Shown here piece by piece: positions 30,674 to 39,084 of a stretch of DNA of 64,000 nt. A program made the translations under genes and the position numbers. The notes beneath the pieces were generated by a model. It made no database searches. It was not told where the DNA came from and worked only from the letters and a program-made list of their open reading frames with translations. Positions within the stretch are counted from its first letter, which is position 1, and every line of letters starts with the position of its first letter. Source of the stretch: Gammaproteobacteria bacterium (GTDB lineage Bacteria; Pseudomonadota; Gammaproteobacteria; Enterobacterales; Kangiellaceae). The stretch covers positions 1 to 64,000 of the forward strand of contig JABXHY010000024.1 in the NCBI GenBank assembly GCA_013373375.1, in the 5' to 3' direction.

Positions 30674-31693
30674 TTATGCGTCGGATGATTTCTTTTTTAA
30701 ATAGCGCGTCAGTTGGGCTTTTAAAGATTTTGGGATATGCTTGAGTATCAATTCATCGGATTGTTCATCAAAAACAATGTTGTCTCCAAACATATCGGAT
30801 GAAAAACTGATACTTAGGTTTTTGTCTCGTCCAAAGAATCGAACATATTTTTTAAGACTCGCTCGGTCAGTATAAAGTTCTTTACGCACTTCAGGTTTTT
30901 TCTCACTTATAAATTGAGAAAATTGTTCGGGCTTTTCTTCATCCAGCTGTGAGGACAAATGCGATAGATCAACTGGACTACCTGCCATATCCTGATCAAT
31001 ACAGTATTCAACAATTTTGCTTTTTAATTGTTGACCTAATTTTTCATCGTCTTGCTGCTCTACATATTCATCAACGACCGATAAAAAGTCTTCAGTTTGA
31101 GCCTTTAAGTCGACGCTGGAAATAAAACCTGTAAATGCAGAAAAGCAATCCGCGAGCTCTTTGTTACCCTTGGATAGAATTTGTGATAGGTACTGATCCC
31201 AACCGTCTACTTTCCATTGTTCGACGTCCAGTTTAATGGCATAAGTTAATTTGGATGGATCCACCATTTGCAAAGTATCAACGGTTAATTCGTTATCGAT
31301 AAATTGTGCATCAGAGTGATTAATCCAAAAAGCGTAAAAAAATTCCTGTTCAACTAACTCATCAATAACAAATAAAATATGCGTCTGAAATGGTTCGGTA
31401 GACTTTGCGAGTTGCAGTTTTAAGTGCTCCATTGCTTGGTGTGTCATACTCGAAAAGCTAAGGTTTTCTTCTTGAACCTTAGTTAGCAATGGTGGTATTG
31501 GGTTATCAGACAGCTCTGGGTTGAAAAGGCCATACTGTTTTTGAGTGCTTCTGGTGAAAGAAAGCTTCAATTGCTCAAACAAAGAAACCACCGGACCTTC
31601 TGACGATACTTCGTTTGGTCTTAGCTGTATTACGGGCTCTGCGTTAGGTTTTGATCGTGAAATTTTATGAATTGTGCAGTGTTTAATCGTCAT
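30674..31693 (-). CDS. ndpA: Nucleoid-associated protein NdpA/YejK
   Basis: A 339-residue homologue of the 37-kDa nucleoid-associated protein YejK (NdpA), which binds DNA and interacts with topoisomerases in E. coli. Family features are the N-terminal start (IKHCTIHKISR), the central FLSVVDEYVEQQD and IVEYCIDQDMAGSPVDLSHLSSQ regions, and the conserved end RFFGRDKNLSISFSSDMFG. Length is close to the usual 335 residues. The protein is cytosolic and acidic-to-neutral with no membrane segment. It is a single gene, divergent from the next GGDEF-EAL gene across 548 bases. Confidence 0.88.
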   Translation of the reverse strand: MTIKHCTIHKISRSKPNAEPVIQLRPNEVSSEGPVVSLFEQLKLSFTRSTQKQYGLFNPELSDNPIPPLLTKVQEENLSFSSMTHQAMEHLKLQLAKSTEPFQTHILFVIDELVEQEFFYAFWINHSDAQFIDNELTVDTLQMVDPSKLTYAIKLDVEQWKVDGWDQYLSQILSKGNKELADCFSAFTGFISSVDLKAQTEDFLSVVDEYVEQQDDEKLGQQLKSKIVEYCIDQDMAGSPVDLSHLSSQLDEEKPEQFSQFISEKKPEVRKELYTDRASLKKYVRFFGRDKNLSISFSSDMFGDNIVFDEQSDELILKHIPKSLKAQLTRYLKKKSSDA

Positions 31694-32241
31694 TGAATTA
31701 CAGCCTTGGTGTTACATGGTTTAATCGCGAGGGAGTATAACTTAGAGTCATATTGTTTTTATAGAGCAGTTTAAAATCTTTGCGAGAAAGGCGCTATGTC
31801 GGGGATTGATGAGTATAAAGATGTGATATGAAATACACATTTTTATTACTATGACCTCATTTTTGAAAAAAACAACGCATTATAAGACTGTTTAGGCTAA
31901 AAAATGTACAGTGCTTCGACGGGCAAAATTCGGAAAAACTGCTAATCTTAGGTTAGGAATTATATTGGATCACTCTGGTTGACACTCGCTTCTGTACAGG
32001 GCTAGAGGGTTAGTTGCTCGAAAAAGTAAAATTAAGATGTCGGATATCAATTAATCGGAGCAGTCGCATAGGAATTATTTTAATGAGCAAGATGTCAGGT
32101 TACGGTTGGGTTTATCCACTCTTCTTCGCTCCAAGTCTACTCTAGTAAATATCCATGTGTACTGATGAATCCTTTTTTTATTATTGCGACAGAATTATAA
32201 ACAGTATTGTGCGGGCAGAAATTAGCAATTGGTTTTGATTA
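31694..32241. other. Long intergenic region between ndpA and GGDEF-EAL gene
   Basis: 548 bases between divergent genes. A TTGACA (31979-31984) is present but lacks a good -10 at 16-18 bases. CTGTACAG (31992-31999) is an 8-base palindrome too short for a LexA box. No coding potential, tRNA or known riboswitch was recognised. Some of it may be a long 5' leader for the downstream gene. Confidence 0.35.
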
Positions 32242-34728
32242 ATGCGTCAAACGGCAGAACAACAAGTTAATAAAAATAAACAATCGAAACGCTTTAGTCT
32301 GAAAACAAAGTCGGCAATTGTGATCTTGTTATTGCTTTCAAGTATAAGCTTGATACAAGTTTGGTTTGTTCACCAATATCAAAGACAACAGTTCGATGTG
32401 TACCTGCAAACTAAACGGATCGACTATGACGAGGCATTGAATAGGCATGTCATTTCATCCTTTTATGAGCTGTCGTCGCTGAGTGATTATCTAAGTGCCT
32501 TGCAGCGAAATGAGCCCGCGTTCGATGAGTGGATGAGACAGAACTGGGTCGATACCAGAGCCGCTTGGAACTTAACAGGATACTTTTTGTACTCTTATGG
32601 TGAAAATGAGAAAAGACGCGATCTTGAACTGGGTAATTCGACTCTTGAGCATCTACAAGCATTAATAGATAAGACTTTTGAATTAAAGGAATCTCAAAGA
32701 CTCATTCACTGTTCTAAGCAATGCTATTTATTGTTGACTAAACCTTATCTGGTAAATAACAATTTATATGTGTCGTTACTAATCAAATCGACAACAGAAT
32801 TGCTGGATTCCTTTAAACAATCAACGCAACTTAATAACGCTTTGCTTTTTCGTAAAACAATCAATGGTCAGGCGTTAGAGCAAGTTCAGTTGCTCTCCGA
32901 AAAAGAACAGGACGTTTTTCAGCAAATTATCAAACTTCGTTCTACAAGCCTTAAAGCTCTAAATGTTGGCCAACTAAAGATGAATGGACAAGAATATTAT
33001 TTTTGGTTGAATCGTTTAGATAATTCAAATCAAGAGCAAATGAATGTTCAAACAAATATTGAACCTTGGCTGATTACCATTTTCGATACTACCGAATTAG
33101 CTGAGCTTAATTCAAATTTCTGGAACCAGGTCCTATTTATTCTTTTGAGTGTTCTATTTCTTTTTAGCGGCATTTTTATTTGGTTGGTAATGAAACCAAT
33201 AAGAAAAATTGAGCGACTGAGTCGAATTTATCCTGCACTTGCAAATCGAGAATTTAAAATAGCAAAAAATGAATTGCCATTGAGCAAGAAGCGATACCCA
33301 GATGAAGTTGATATTCTTTTTGAAAAGACCGGCAACATGATTGACAGCTTAATCGAGTTAGACAGCAGTATTATCCGAAAGGAGTCCGAGCTGGAGTATC
33401 TTGCGTCGCACGATGAGCTCACCGGACTTGGTAATCGTAATATGCTGCGCTATGCGGTTGAACGTTTAATGAAAGAGCTTGAGATCAGTTCTCGTCATTG
33501 GGCATTAATTTATATTGATCTCGATAACTTTAAACAAGTAAATGACTCGCTTGGTCACGAATCGGGAGATGCTCTGTTGTGTCAGGTAGCAAAGCGACTC
33601 AAACAATCGGTACGAAACCACGATCAAGTGATGAGGTTAGGTGGTGATGAATTTACCATTGTGGTTGATTATTTAAATAGCCGCAATGAAGTGACTATTA
33701 TACTGGAAAAAGTCTTCGAAGCACTCAGTAACCCAATTACTGTGAAAGGCGTTAAGATTAATGTGGAGTTTAGTGCAGGGGCTTATGCTAGCAATGACAA
33801 TCATTTAACACTTGAAGATATTATCAAGCGCTCTGACCTAGCAATGTATCAGGCAAAAGCGTCTGGCAAAAATCAGTATCAGATATTTGAAGATTCGATG
33901 TTGTTAAGTGCTGAGCGAACATTCCTTATTATTAATGAATTCGATCGTTCGATTGATAAAGACCACTTTAGCTTGGTCTATCAGCCTCAGTTTAATGCGT
34001 CATCACTTGAACTGGTTGGCTTTGAAGCATTAGTAAGATGGCAACATGCTAAACATGGGGCGATAGGTCCATATGAGTTTATTCCTATCTTAGAAGAGTC
34101 TGAACGAATTTCTTTACTCGGTCGATTTGTGGCTAAAACAGCGATTCGTGATCATGCAATATTTCTTCAGTACAGCGATAATATTCAAATGGCCATAAAT
34201 TTGAGTCCTCGTCAGCTTTACGATGAAAAATTGGCATCGTTTTTATTGGAAAACTGCCATAAGCAGGGCGTCAGCACAGGTTTAATTGAGCTAGAACTTA
34301 CGGAACATTCAATTGTTAAAAACTTTAGTCATGCTAAACAATGGATGGAGCATATCATCAAGCTAGGATTTAAAATGGCCATTGATGATTTTGGTACTGG
34401 ATATTCGTCTTTGAGCAGTTTAAATCAGTTGTTTTTTAACTCGGTGAAGTTGGATCGATCATTTATCTCTGGTATGGAGAATTCAATTCGTGATAAAGAA
34501 CTTCTTGCATCCGTCATCAATCTCGTCAGTCGTATTAATTCAAAAATAATTGCTGAGGGCGTAGAACTTGAATCTCAACATAAATATTTAAAAGATATTC
34601 ATTGTCATTGGGTACAAGGTTATTTGTTTGCTAAGCCCATGCCGATAGAAGACATTATTCCAATGTTAGAGATATACAAAAACTCTGGAGCTTGGCCAAC
34701 TATTGCTCAAAAAATTACCAAGCAATAA
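32242..34728 (+). CDS. Membrane-bound GGDEF-EAL protein with periplasmic sensor region
   Basis: An 828-residue c-di-GMP protein. A first membrane helix (SAIVILLLLSSISLIQVWFV, about 25-45) and a second (QVLFILLSVLFLFSGIFIWL, about 295-315) frame a periplasmic sensor of some 250 residues that I cannot assign. It holds two cysteines close together (HCSKQCYLL). A HAMP-like linker leads to GGDEF (RLGGDEF, with RNHD inhibitory site five residues before) and EAL (EALVRW, NLSPRQL, ELELTEHS, DDFGTGYSSLSSL, KLDRSF, AEGVEL). Both catalytic domains look intact. It begins with ATG and is transcribed alone. Confidence 0.9.
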   Translation: MRQTAEQQVNKNKQSKRFSLKTKSAIVILLLLSSISLIQVWFVHQYQRQQFDVYLQTKRIDYDEALNRHVISSFYELSSLSDYLSALQRNEPAFDEWMRQNWVDTRAAWNLTGYFLYSYGENEKRRDLELGNSTLEHLQALIDKTFELKESQRLIHCSKQCYLLLTKPYLVNNNLYVSLLIKSTTELLDSFKQSTQLNNALLFRKTINGQALEQVQLLSEKEQDVFQQIIKLRSTSLKALNVGQLKMNGQEYYFWLNRLDNSNQEQMNVQTNIEPWLITIFDTTELAELNSNFWNQVLFILLSVLFLFSGIFIWLVMKPIRKIERLSRIYPALANREFKIAKNELPLSKKRYPDEVDILFEKTGNMIDSLIELDSSIIRKESELEYLASHDELTGLGNRNMLRYAVERLMKELEISSRHWALIYIDLDNFKQVNDSLGHESGDALLCQVAKRLKQSVRNHDQVMRLGGDEFTIVVDYLNSRNEVTIILEKVFEALSNPITVKGVKINVEFSAGAYASNDNHLTLEDIIKRSDLAMYQAKASGKNQYQIFEDSMLLSAERTFLIINEFDRSIDKDHFSLVYQPQFNASSLELVGFEALVRWQHAKHGAIGPYEFIPILEESERISLLGRFVAKTAIRDHAIFLQYSDNIQMAINLSPRQLYDEKLASFLLENCHKQGVSTGLIELELTEHSIVKNFSHAKQWMEHIIKLGFKMAIDDFGTGYSSLSSLNQLFFNSVKLDRSFISGMENSIRDKELLASVINLVSRINSKIIAEGVELESQHKYLKDIHCHWVQGYLFAKPMPIEDIIPMLEIYKNSGAWPTIAQKITKQ

Positions 34729-35040
34729 ATAAAAACTTACATCACACACCTCATTTACTTAATTGATTGTGAGTAAACTCTTACAACGAAACTCATTTCT
34801 TTATATATCTCAAAACCAGTATTGAGAACCGATTTCATACTGCTAACCTGTTAAGGCTTTATGCATAGGTTAAACCAAGGAAATGGTAAACAAAAATCAG
34901 CAAGTGGATTGTTGCAAAATGTCTTATCACTTTCTTGGGGTATCTATTTAATCGCACTCGTTAACTTTTATTGCTTTTTTGCAATCGGCATTACAAAGTT
35001 TAGGTGCCTGTATCTTAAGACAAATAGTAAGGAGTAGACT
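34729..35040. other. Intergenic region before the three-gene unknown cassette
   Basis: 312 bases that probably carry the promoter of the cassette. A small hairpin ATTGC/GCAAT around six Ts lies at 34970-34985, and a good ribosome site AAGGAG (35029-35034) ends the region. I see no clear -35/-10 pair and no gene. Confidence 0.35.
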
Positions 35041-35829
35041 ATGTCTGGAACCTCAGAAGCAGTCACTCAGGCGGCCCGATTATCGGAAATCGGTTTTCCT
35101 GAGTTTACCACTAAATTAATCACCGATGTTTTCGACTCGTTGGTTTCATCTAATCTAAGACAAACAGAAGCTTACATTGAGCTTTTACAACAAACTGGTA
35201 AATCGCTAACGACTTTTATCAATGATACAAAAGATGATATTGGTGGGGAGTTAATATTACAGTTTCTAGCACAGGTATTGCCGCCAGCAGAAGACAAGCA
35301 AGATGAAGATGCCACTCATGTAAAAGATGGTAACTCTCTGACTACTGGTCAAGCTGCCACACTTAATAGTGCATTGGAAGTTAAAGATGCAGGAATTACA
35401 AGTGACAACAAAGTAGCGGCTGCAGGGGCATTAACGCCATCAAAAGTCGATACGATACTTGAAGCTGTCGCGAAACGTATTTCTGCAAGTAAATATGATT
35501 TACTTAAAGAAATGGTTAAGCAAGGTATTTTACGTTTAGTTGTTGAAAATGGTGAAATTGAAACTCGCCTCATATTCAACACTTATGGATCTTCGTTTTA
35601 TCAAACAAAAACATCAGACTATCAACGTAAAAACTTTTCGTTCCGCGCTAAGGCTAAAACAGGTGGTTTGTTGTCAGCTTGGGTAAAAGCGTCGGCGTCA
35701 ACGTCTTACAATAATTTGAAAATATCAACTGCAACCAAAACGGATCAAGATCGATCTGGAAGTAGAGTACAAATTTTCGGACGTGTGAACATCAATTTCA
35801 AAACTGACTACTTACCTTTAGATCAGTAA
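35041..35829 (+). CDS. Unknown protein, paralogue A of a three-gene cassette
   Basis: A 262-residue cytosolic protein without signal peptide or membrane helix. The N-terminus has the motif EIGFPEFTTKLITDVFDSL (about 16-34), repeated in diverged form in the next gene. The middle is a low-complexity linker (about 85-135). The C-terminal half contains the motif LVVENGEIETRLIFNT (about 165-181) and then a Ser/Lys-rich, probably beta-strand tail ending INFKTDYLPLDQ. The tail resembles in style what I recall of DUF2589-type proteins, but this is not verified. An AAGGAG ribosome site lies six bases before the ATG. It is the first of three closely spaced genes and no function is assigned. Confidence 0.7.
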   Translation: MSGTSEAVTQAARLSEIGFPEFTTKLITDVFDSLVSSNLRQTEAYIELLQQTGKSLTTFINDTKDDIGGELILQFLAQVLPPAEDKQDEDATHVKDGNSLTTGQAATLNSALEVKDAGITSDNKVAAAGALTPSKVDTILEAVAKRISASKYDLLKEMVKQGILRLVVENGEIETRLIFNTYGSSFYQTKTSDYQRKNFSFRAKAKTGGLLSAWVKASASTSYNNLKISTATKTDQDRSGSRVQIFGRVNINFKTDYLPLDQ

Positions 35830-35842
35830 TTTGGAGCAACAA

Positions 35843-36736
35843 ATGACAGATGAAGTATTAAAACCTGTCGAGCTGGGCTTTGCCGAATTTGTGGCAAAGC
35901 TCATTGCGGACGTTTTCGATGCAACAATTGGGGCGCAAGCCGAACAAAATGAAAAACTCGCAGAGCTCGAAACATTATTACAACAATCGGAGTTAACTTT
36001 TGTCGATTCGTTGCTGGCCAAACCTGATTTTGTTAAAGAGTTGGATAAAATGCTCGCTGATGTTTTTCCAGGCTCGGGTGACGCGATACATCCAATTTAT
36101 GTTGGTGCAGATTATCAACCTGGTGCGGAAAAGCAAACAGAACAACCAGCGATAAAAAAATATCTGGGTTACGAAATCCAATCTGGTGACTATATTACTC
36201 GTACGAAAAAACTGACTGAACAAGGTGTTCTGAATATTTTTCGGCATATAGCGATGCCTGTTGCACAGAAAAAAAGAGCTATTTTGCTGAGGATGATGGA
36301 GAATGGTTTACCAAATATCGTGGTAGATAAAGGAAAAATTAATGCAAAACTTACCTTTAATACTTCGTTACTTGGAAGCTCTGGCGCGGATGGTACTGAG
36401 TCTAGTATGACAACGAGCAGTGATACTAGCATTAAAGATTCTGCTTCATTCACTAAAAAAACTACTTTGTCGAGCGAGACGAACGAGTCAACCATTACGA
36501 GAGCTGCTACGACGTCTCTCACAGATAGTATTGCACTCAGTGATAAGTTGAGTTTATCAGATCGATTGATTTCGCCCATTCAACCGATAGATCGTTTTGT
36601 GGGTTTAATTAAACCAAATATTAAAGATCAGGTTCGTCTTACGGTTAAGCAGGCTAGTAATAAATCGCCACAAGATACACAGGCCACTACAAATATATTC
36701 AGTGAAGTTGAAATACACTTTAAGACAATCAATTAA
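35843..36736 (+). CDS. Unknown protein, paralogue B of the three-gene cassette
   Basis: A 297-residue protein, no signal peptide, clearly related to the preceding gene product. The shared blocks are ELGFAEFVAKLIADVFDAT (12 of 19 residues identical to paralogue A), VVDKGKINAKLTFNTSL (aligning with VENGEIETRLIFNT), and a C-terminal strand ending VEIHFKTIN. A Ser/Thr-rich stretch (about 185-240; SSMTTSSDTS, TSLTDSIALS) sits where paralogue A has its Ser/Lys tail. I choose ATG 35843 with GGAG seven bases upstream; a TTG at 35831 is less likely. It lies 13 bases after paralogue A. The pair probably came from tandem duplication and may form a hetero-oligomer; that is inference. Confidence 0.7.
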   Translation: MTDEVLKPVELGFAEFVAKLIADVFDATIGAQAEQNEKLAELETLLQQSELTFVDSLLAKPDFVKELDKMLADVFPGSGDAIHPIYVGADYQPGAEKQTEQPAIKKYLGYEIQSGDYITRTKKLTEQGVLNIFRHIAMPVAQKKRAILLRMMENGLPNIVVDKGKINAKLTFNTSLLGSSGADGTESSMTTSSDTSIKDSASFTKKTTLSSETNESTITRAATTSLTDSIALSDKLSLSDRLISPIQPIDRFVGLIKPNIKDQVRLTVKQASNKSPQDTQATTNIFSEVEIHFKTIN

Positions 36737-36757
36737 TGCAGCACTCAGAATAAAACT

Positions 36758-37483
36758 ATGCCAGCGTTGAATTTAGATGATCTTGTATTGTTGCTTCATA
36801 CCGAAGTTGCAACTGCTGCAAAAAGTGCGGCAGTTGAAGGTCGGTTTGAGCAACTTAAATTGTCCTCCATTCGAGTACGAATGGGACACAAGCCGACTAC
36901 TTCTGATAGTAAAGTGATAATTGATGATTCTGAAACTGAACCTGAGTCGAACGTTGCATTAGACCCGCAACGTTATCCTTTGGCTGAAAGTGGTTGGTTG
37001 CTGGATATTACCTATCAAGCAACGGACGAAGCGAAGGCTGAAAAAGATGAGCAGAGTGAGCAGTATTGGTCGTCTTCGAAAGCAAGAGAGTTTTTTTCAA
37101 AACAACCAGTCATCTGGGTCAGTGGTGTTGGACGCCAGTTTTCAAAACTGCTAAGCAAGCAAGGAATAGAAACTATCGGGCAATTCTCTTCTCTTAGTCG
37201 AGAAAAACTGAAGGAATTATTCGCGACTCATCTGACAAAAATTCGACAGTTGCAATCAATGGCACGTTTGGCTCTTGCAACGACCCCTGTTGCCATTAAT
37301 AAGTCACTTGTTAATTGGTATTTGAGAGATCTTATTGCAAAAGATGACAAGTCGATACAAGAGTCAACTCGCTATTCTCAAGATCAAATAAAGCAGCTGT
37401 CTGCTTGGATACAACAACTTGAGTTAGCACTGGATGATACTGTTTTTTCTAAATTAACATTCAAATCACTCGGAATGATTTAA
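36758..37483 (+). CDS. Unknown protein with helix-hairpin-helix region, third cassette gene
   Basis: A 241-residue cytosolic protein. The N-terminal part (LNLDDLVLLLHTEVATAAKS, then IRVRMG) is short and helical. An acidic variable linker (about 40-75) follows. Residues about 120-165 fit a helix-hairpin-helix: VSGVGRQFSKLLSKQGIETI followed by GQFSSLSREKLKELF. Such motifs bind DNA backbone or mediate protein contacts. The rest is helical (TTPVAINKSLVNWYL; QLSAWIQQLELAL). It lies 21 bases after paralogue B on the same strand with a poor ribosome site, suggesting coupled expression. A 257-base gap separates it from the RND genes, so it ends the cassette. Function unknown. Confidence 0.65.
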   Translation: MPALNLDDLVLLLHTEVATAAKSAAVEGRFEQLKLSSIRVRMGHKPTTSDSKVIIDDSETEPESNVALDPQRYPLAESGWLLDITYQATDEAKAEKDEQSEQYWSSSKAREFFSKQPVIWVSGVGRQFSKLLSKQGIETIGQFSSLSREKLKELFATHLTKIRQLQSMARLALATTPVAINKSLVNWYLRDLIAKDDKSIQESTRYSQDQIKQLSAWIQQLELALDDTVFSKLTFKSLGMI

Positions 37484-37629
37484 TGCTATCTTCCGACTCA
37501 TAACTCGCAATCAAGCAACTTTTGTTATCCAGCGTGCAAAATTAATCGTATTACCTAAGTTAGACTAACTATTTCTCAAATAGGGTTGCTAATTCATGCG
37601 CGGTTGCGAAAAGGCGTTGTTTTTAAGTG

Positions 37630-37708
37630 AGATAGACTTATGTTAGCTTATAGGTGCTTAATCTAGTACAGCTACAGTCGTTACAGAAACTGAACGTCAA
37701 GTCTATCT
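37630..37708. repeat. Ten-base inverted repeat upstream of the RND efflux operon
   Basis: AGATAGACTT (37630-37639) and AAGTCTATCT (37699-37708) are perfect complements with 59 bases between them, ending 32 bases before the adaptor gene start. It could be a looped operator or part of a leader structure. A match of this length can also arise by chance in a window this size. Confidence 0.3.
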
Positions 37709-37740
37709 GCACTCTTATTTGAAAACTTGCTGGAGGTCAA

Positions 37741-39084
37741 ATGAATCCAGGAATAATACATTACCAGCGAATCTCTGGATTTTCTTATCGTACCTTTCTA
37801 TTTTGTCTTGCATTACTTGCAGGCGCTTTTGCTACTGTATGGTTGATTTATTCGACCGAGCCTACCGCTCAAAAAGAAGGGGCGCTGAAAAAATCCCCGA
37901 TGCTTGTTGAGGTCATTGAAGTTAACCGTGCTGATTACACACCCAGAATAAAAGCGATGGGGGTAGTAAAGCCAGCACAACGTGTGACCATGAAACCGCA
38001 AGTCAGTGGTTCGGTTGTTGCTGTGTCTGATAAATTTATTCCAGGGAGCTTTCTCAATAAAGGTGACTGGTTAATCAAGATCGATGCGCGAGACTATGAG
38101 CTCAATATAGCGCAAGCTGAAGCAGAGTTAGCTCGAGCCCAAACCAGTTATCAACTAGAGTTGGCAGAGCAAGAGCGAGCAAAAACATCATTTAAACTTT
38201 TAGGCAAAAATGTTTCAGAAGAAAAAACGTCGTTAATTTTACGTGAGCCTCAGCTACGACAAGCTAAAGCCGAATTGGTGGCTGCTGAGAGTGCACTAGC
38301 AGAAGCTCAGCTCGATTTAGAAAGAACAATTATTCTAATGCCATTTGATGGACAAGTAATTTCTCAGGACGTCAATCTTGGCTCACAAGTTTCGCCATCC
38401 GATACTATTTCTAACATCATAGGAACCGACGTTTACTGGGTGGAATCTACCTTGCCGATTGCCAAACTTAAATGGTTAGCAAATTACACACACCAGTCTT
38501 TCAATTCTTCTTTACGAGCAACGGAACCTGTTTATATACGAAACAAAACAACTTGGGATCAGTCATCCGTGCGAGAAGGACGCTTATCACAAGTCATCGC
38601 AGAACTTGATCAAGACACTCGTATGGCTCGTGTCTTAGTTGAAGTAACAAATCCTTTAGGATTGAATTCTGACTCTTCCAGTGATTCTCAGGATTCTCCG
38701 CAAAAATCATGGGCGCCTTTGATCGCGGGCTCTTATGTCGAAACAGAGTTACCAGGTAAAACTTTAAGTGATACGGTAAGGCTTGAACTGGAGTATCTTA
38801 GAAAAAAGAACACGGTTTGGGTAATGCAGGAACAGAAGCTGGATATACGATCAGTTGAGGTTGCCTTGAAGGATGATAACTTCGCTTATATTTCAGAAGG
38901 ACTGCAAAGTGGAGAAAGGGTAATTACAACTGATCTTGCAACTGTTAAGCAAGGCGCTACCGTTAGATTGAAAACAATGTCTCCTGGTATTGAGGAAGAC
39001 ATAAATCAATTATCAGAAGCTGACCAACCTGAAGACTCTCAATCTACAGAGCAAGGAGTGTCCGATGAGGCGAGAGCATTATGA
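37741..39084 (+). CDS. RND efflux periplasmic adaptor (membrane fusion protein)
   Basis: A 447-residue HlyD/AcrA-type adaptor linking an inner-membrane RND pump to an outer-membrane channel. It has an N-terminal membrane anchor ([19 protein letters not shown]), a barrel-sandwich/lipoyl half ([20 protein letters not shown]), an alpha-hairpin coiled coil (about 120-185, [20 protein letters not shown]), the second lipoyl half ([20 protein letters not shown]) and beta-barrel and membrane-proximal domains. A charged low-complexity tail of about 35 residues is unusual ([20 protein letters not shown]). The stop overlaps the pump start (ATGA), showing a tight operon. No outer-membrane factor gene is nearby, so a TolC-like partner must be elsewhere. 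Confidence 0.9.
   Translation: MNPGIIHYQRISGFSYRTFLFCLALLAGAFATVWLIYSTEPTAQKEGALKKSPMLVEVIEVNRADYTPRIKAMGVVKPAQRVTMKPQVSGSVVAVSDKFIPGSFLNKGDWLIKIDARDYELNIAQAEAELARAQTSYQLELAEQERAKTSFKLLGKNVSEEKTSLILREPQLRQAKAELVAAESALAEAQLDLERTIILMPFDGQVISQDVNLGSQVSPSDTISNIIGTDVYWVESTLPIAKLKWLANYTHQSFNSSLRATEPVYIRNKTTWDQSSVREGRLSQVIAELDQDTRMARVLVEVTNPLGLNSDSSSDSQDSPQKSWAPLIAGSYVETELPGKTLSDTVRLELEYLRKKNTVWVMQEQKLDIRSVEVALKDDNFAYISEGLQSGERVITTDLATVKQGATVRLKTMSPGIEEDINQLSEADQPEDSQSTEQGVSDEARAL

Noticed and set aside
28354-31930. Near-identical 16-base words (TTCGACGGGC-A/G-AAATT) at 28356-28371 and 31915-31930 in two leaders
   Set aside because: One mismatch in 16 bases is expected many times by chance in a window this long, and the flanks show no further similarity.
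31992-31999. CTGTACAG as a LexA/SOS box
   Set aside because: SOS boxes need CTGT and ACAG about eight bases apart; here they abut.
28130-32241. c-di-GMP (GEMM) riboswitch in the long leaders of this region
   Set aside because: The conserved core elements of GEMM aptamers could not be found.
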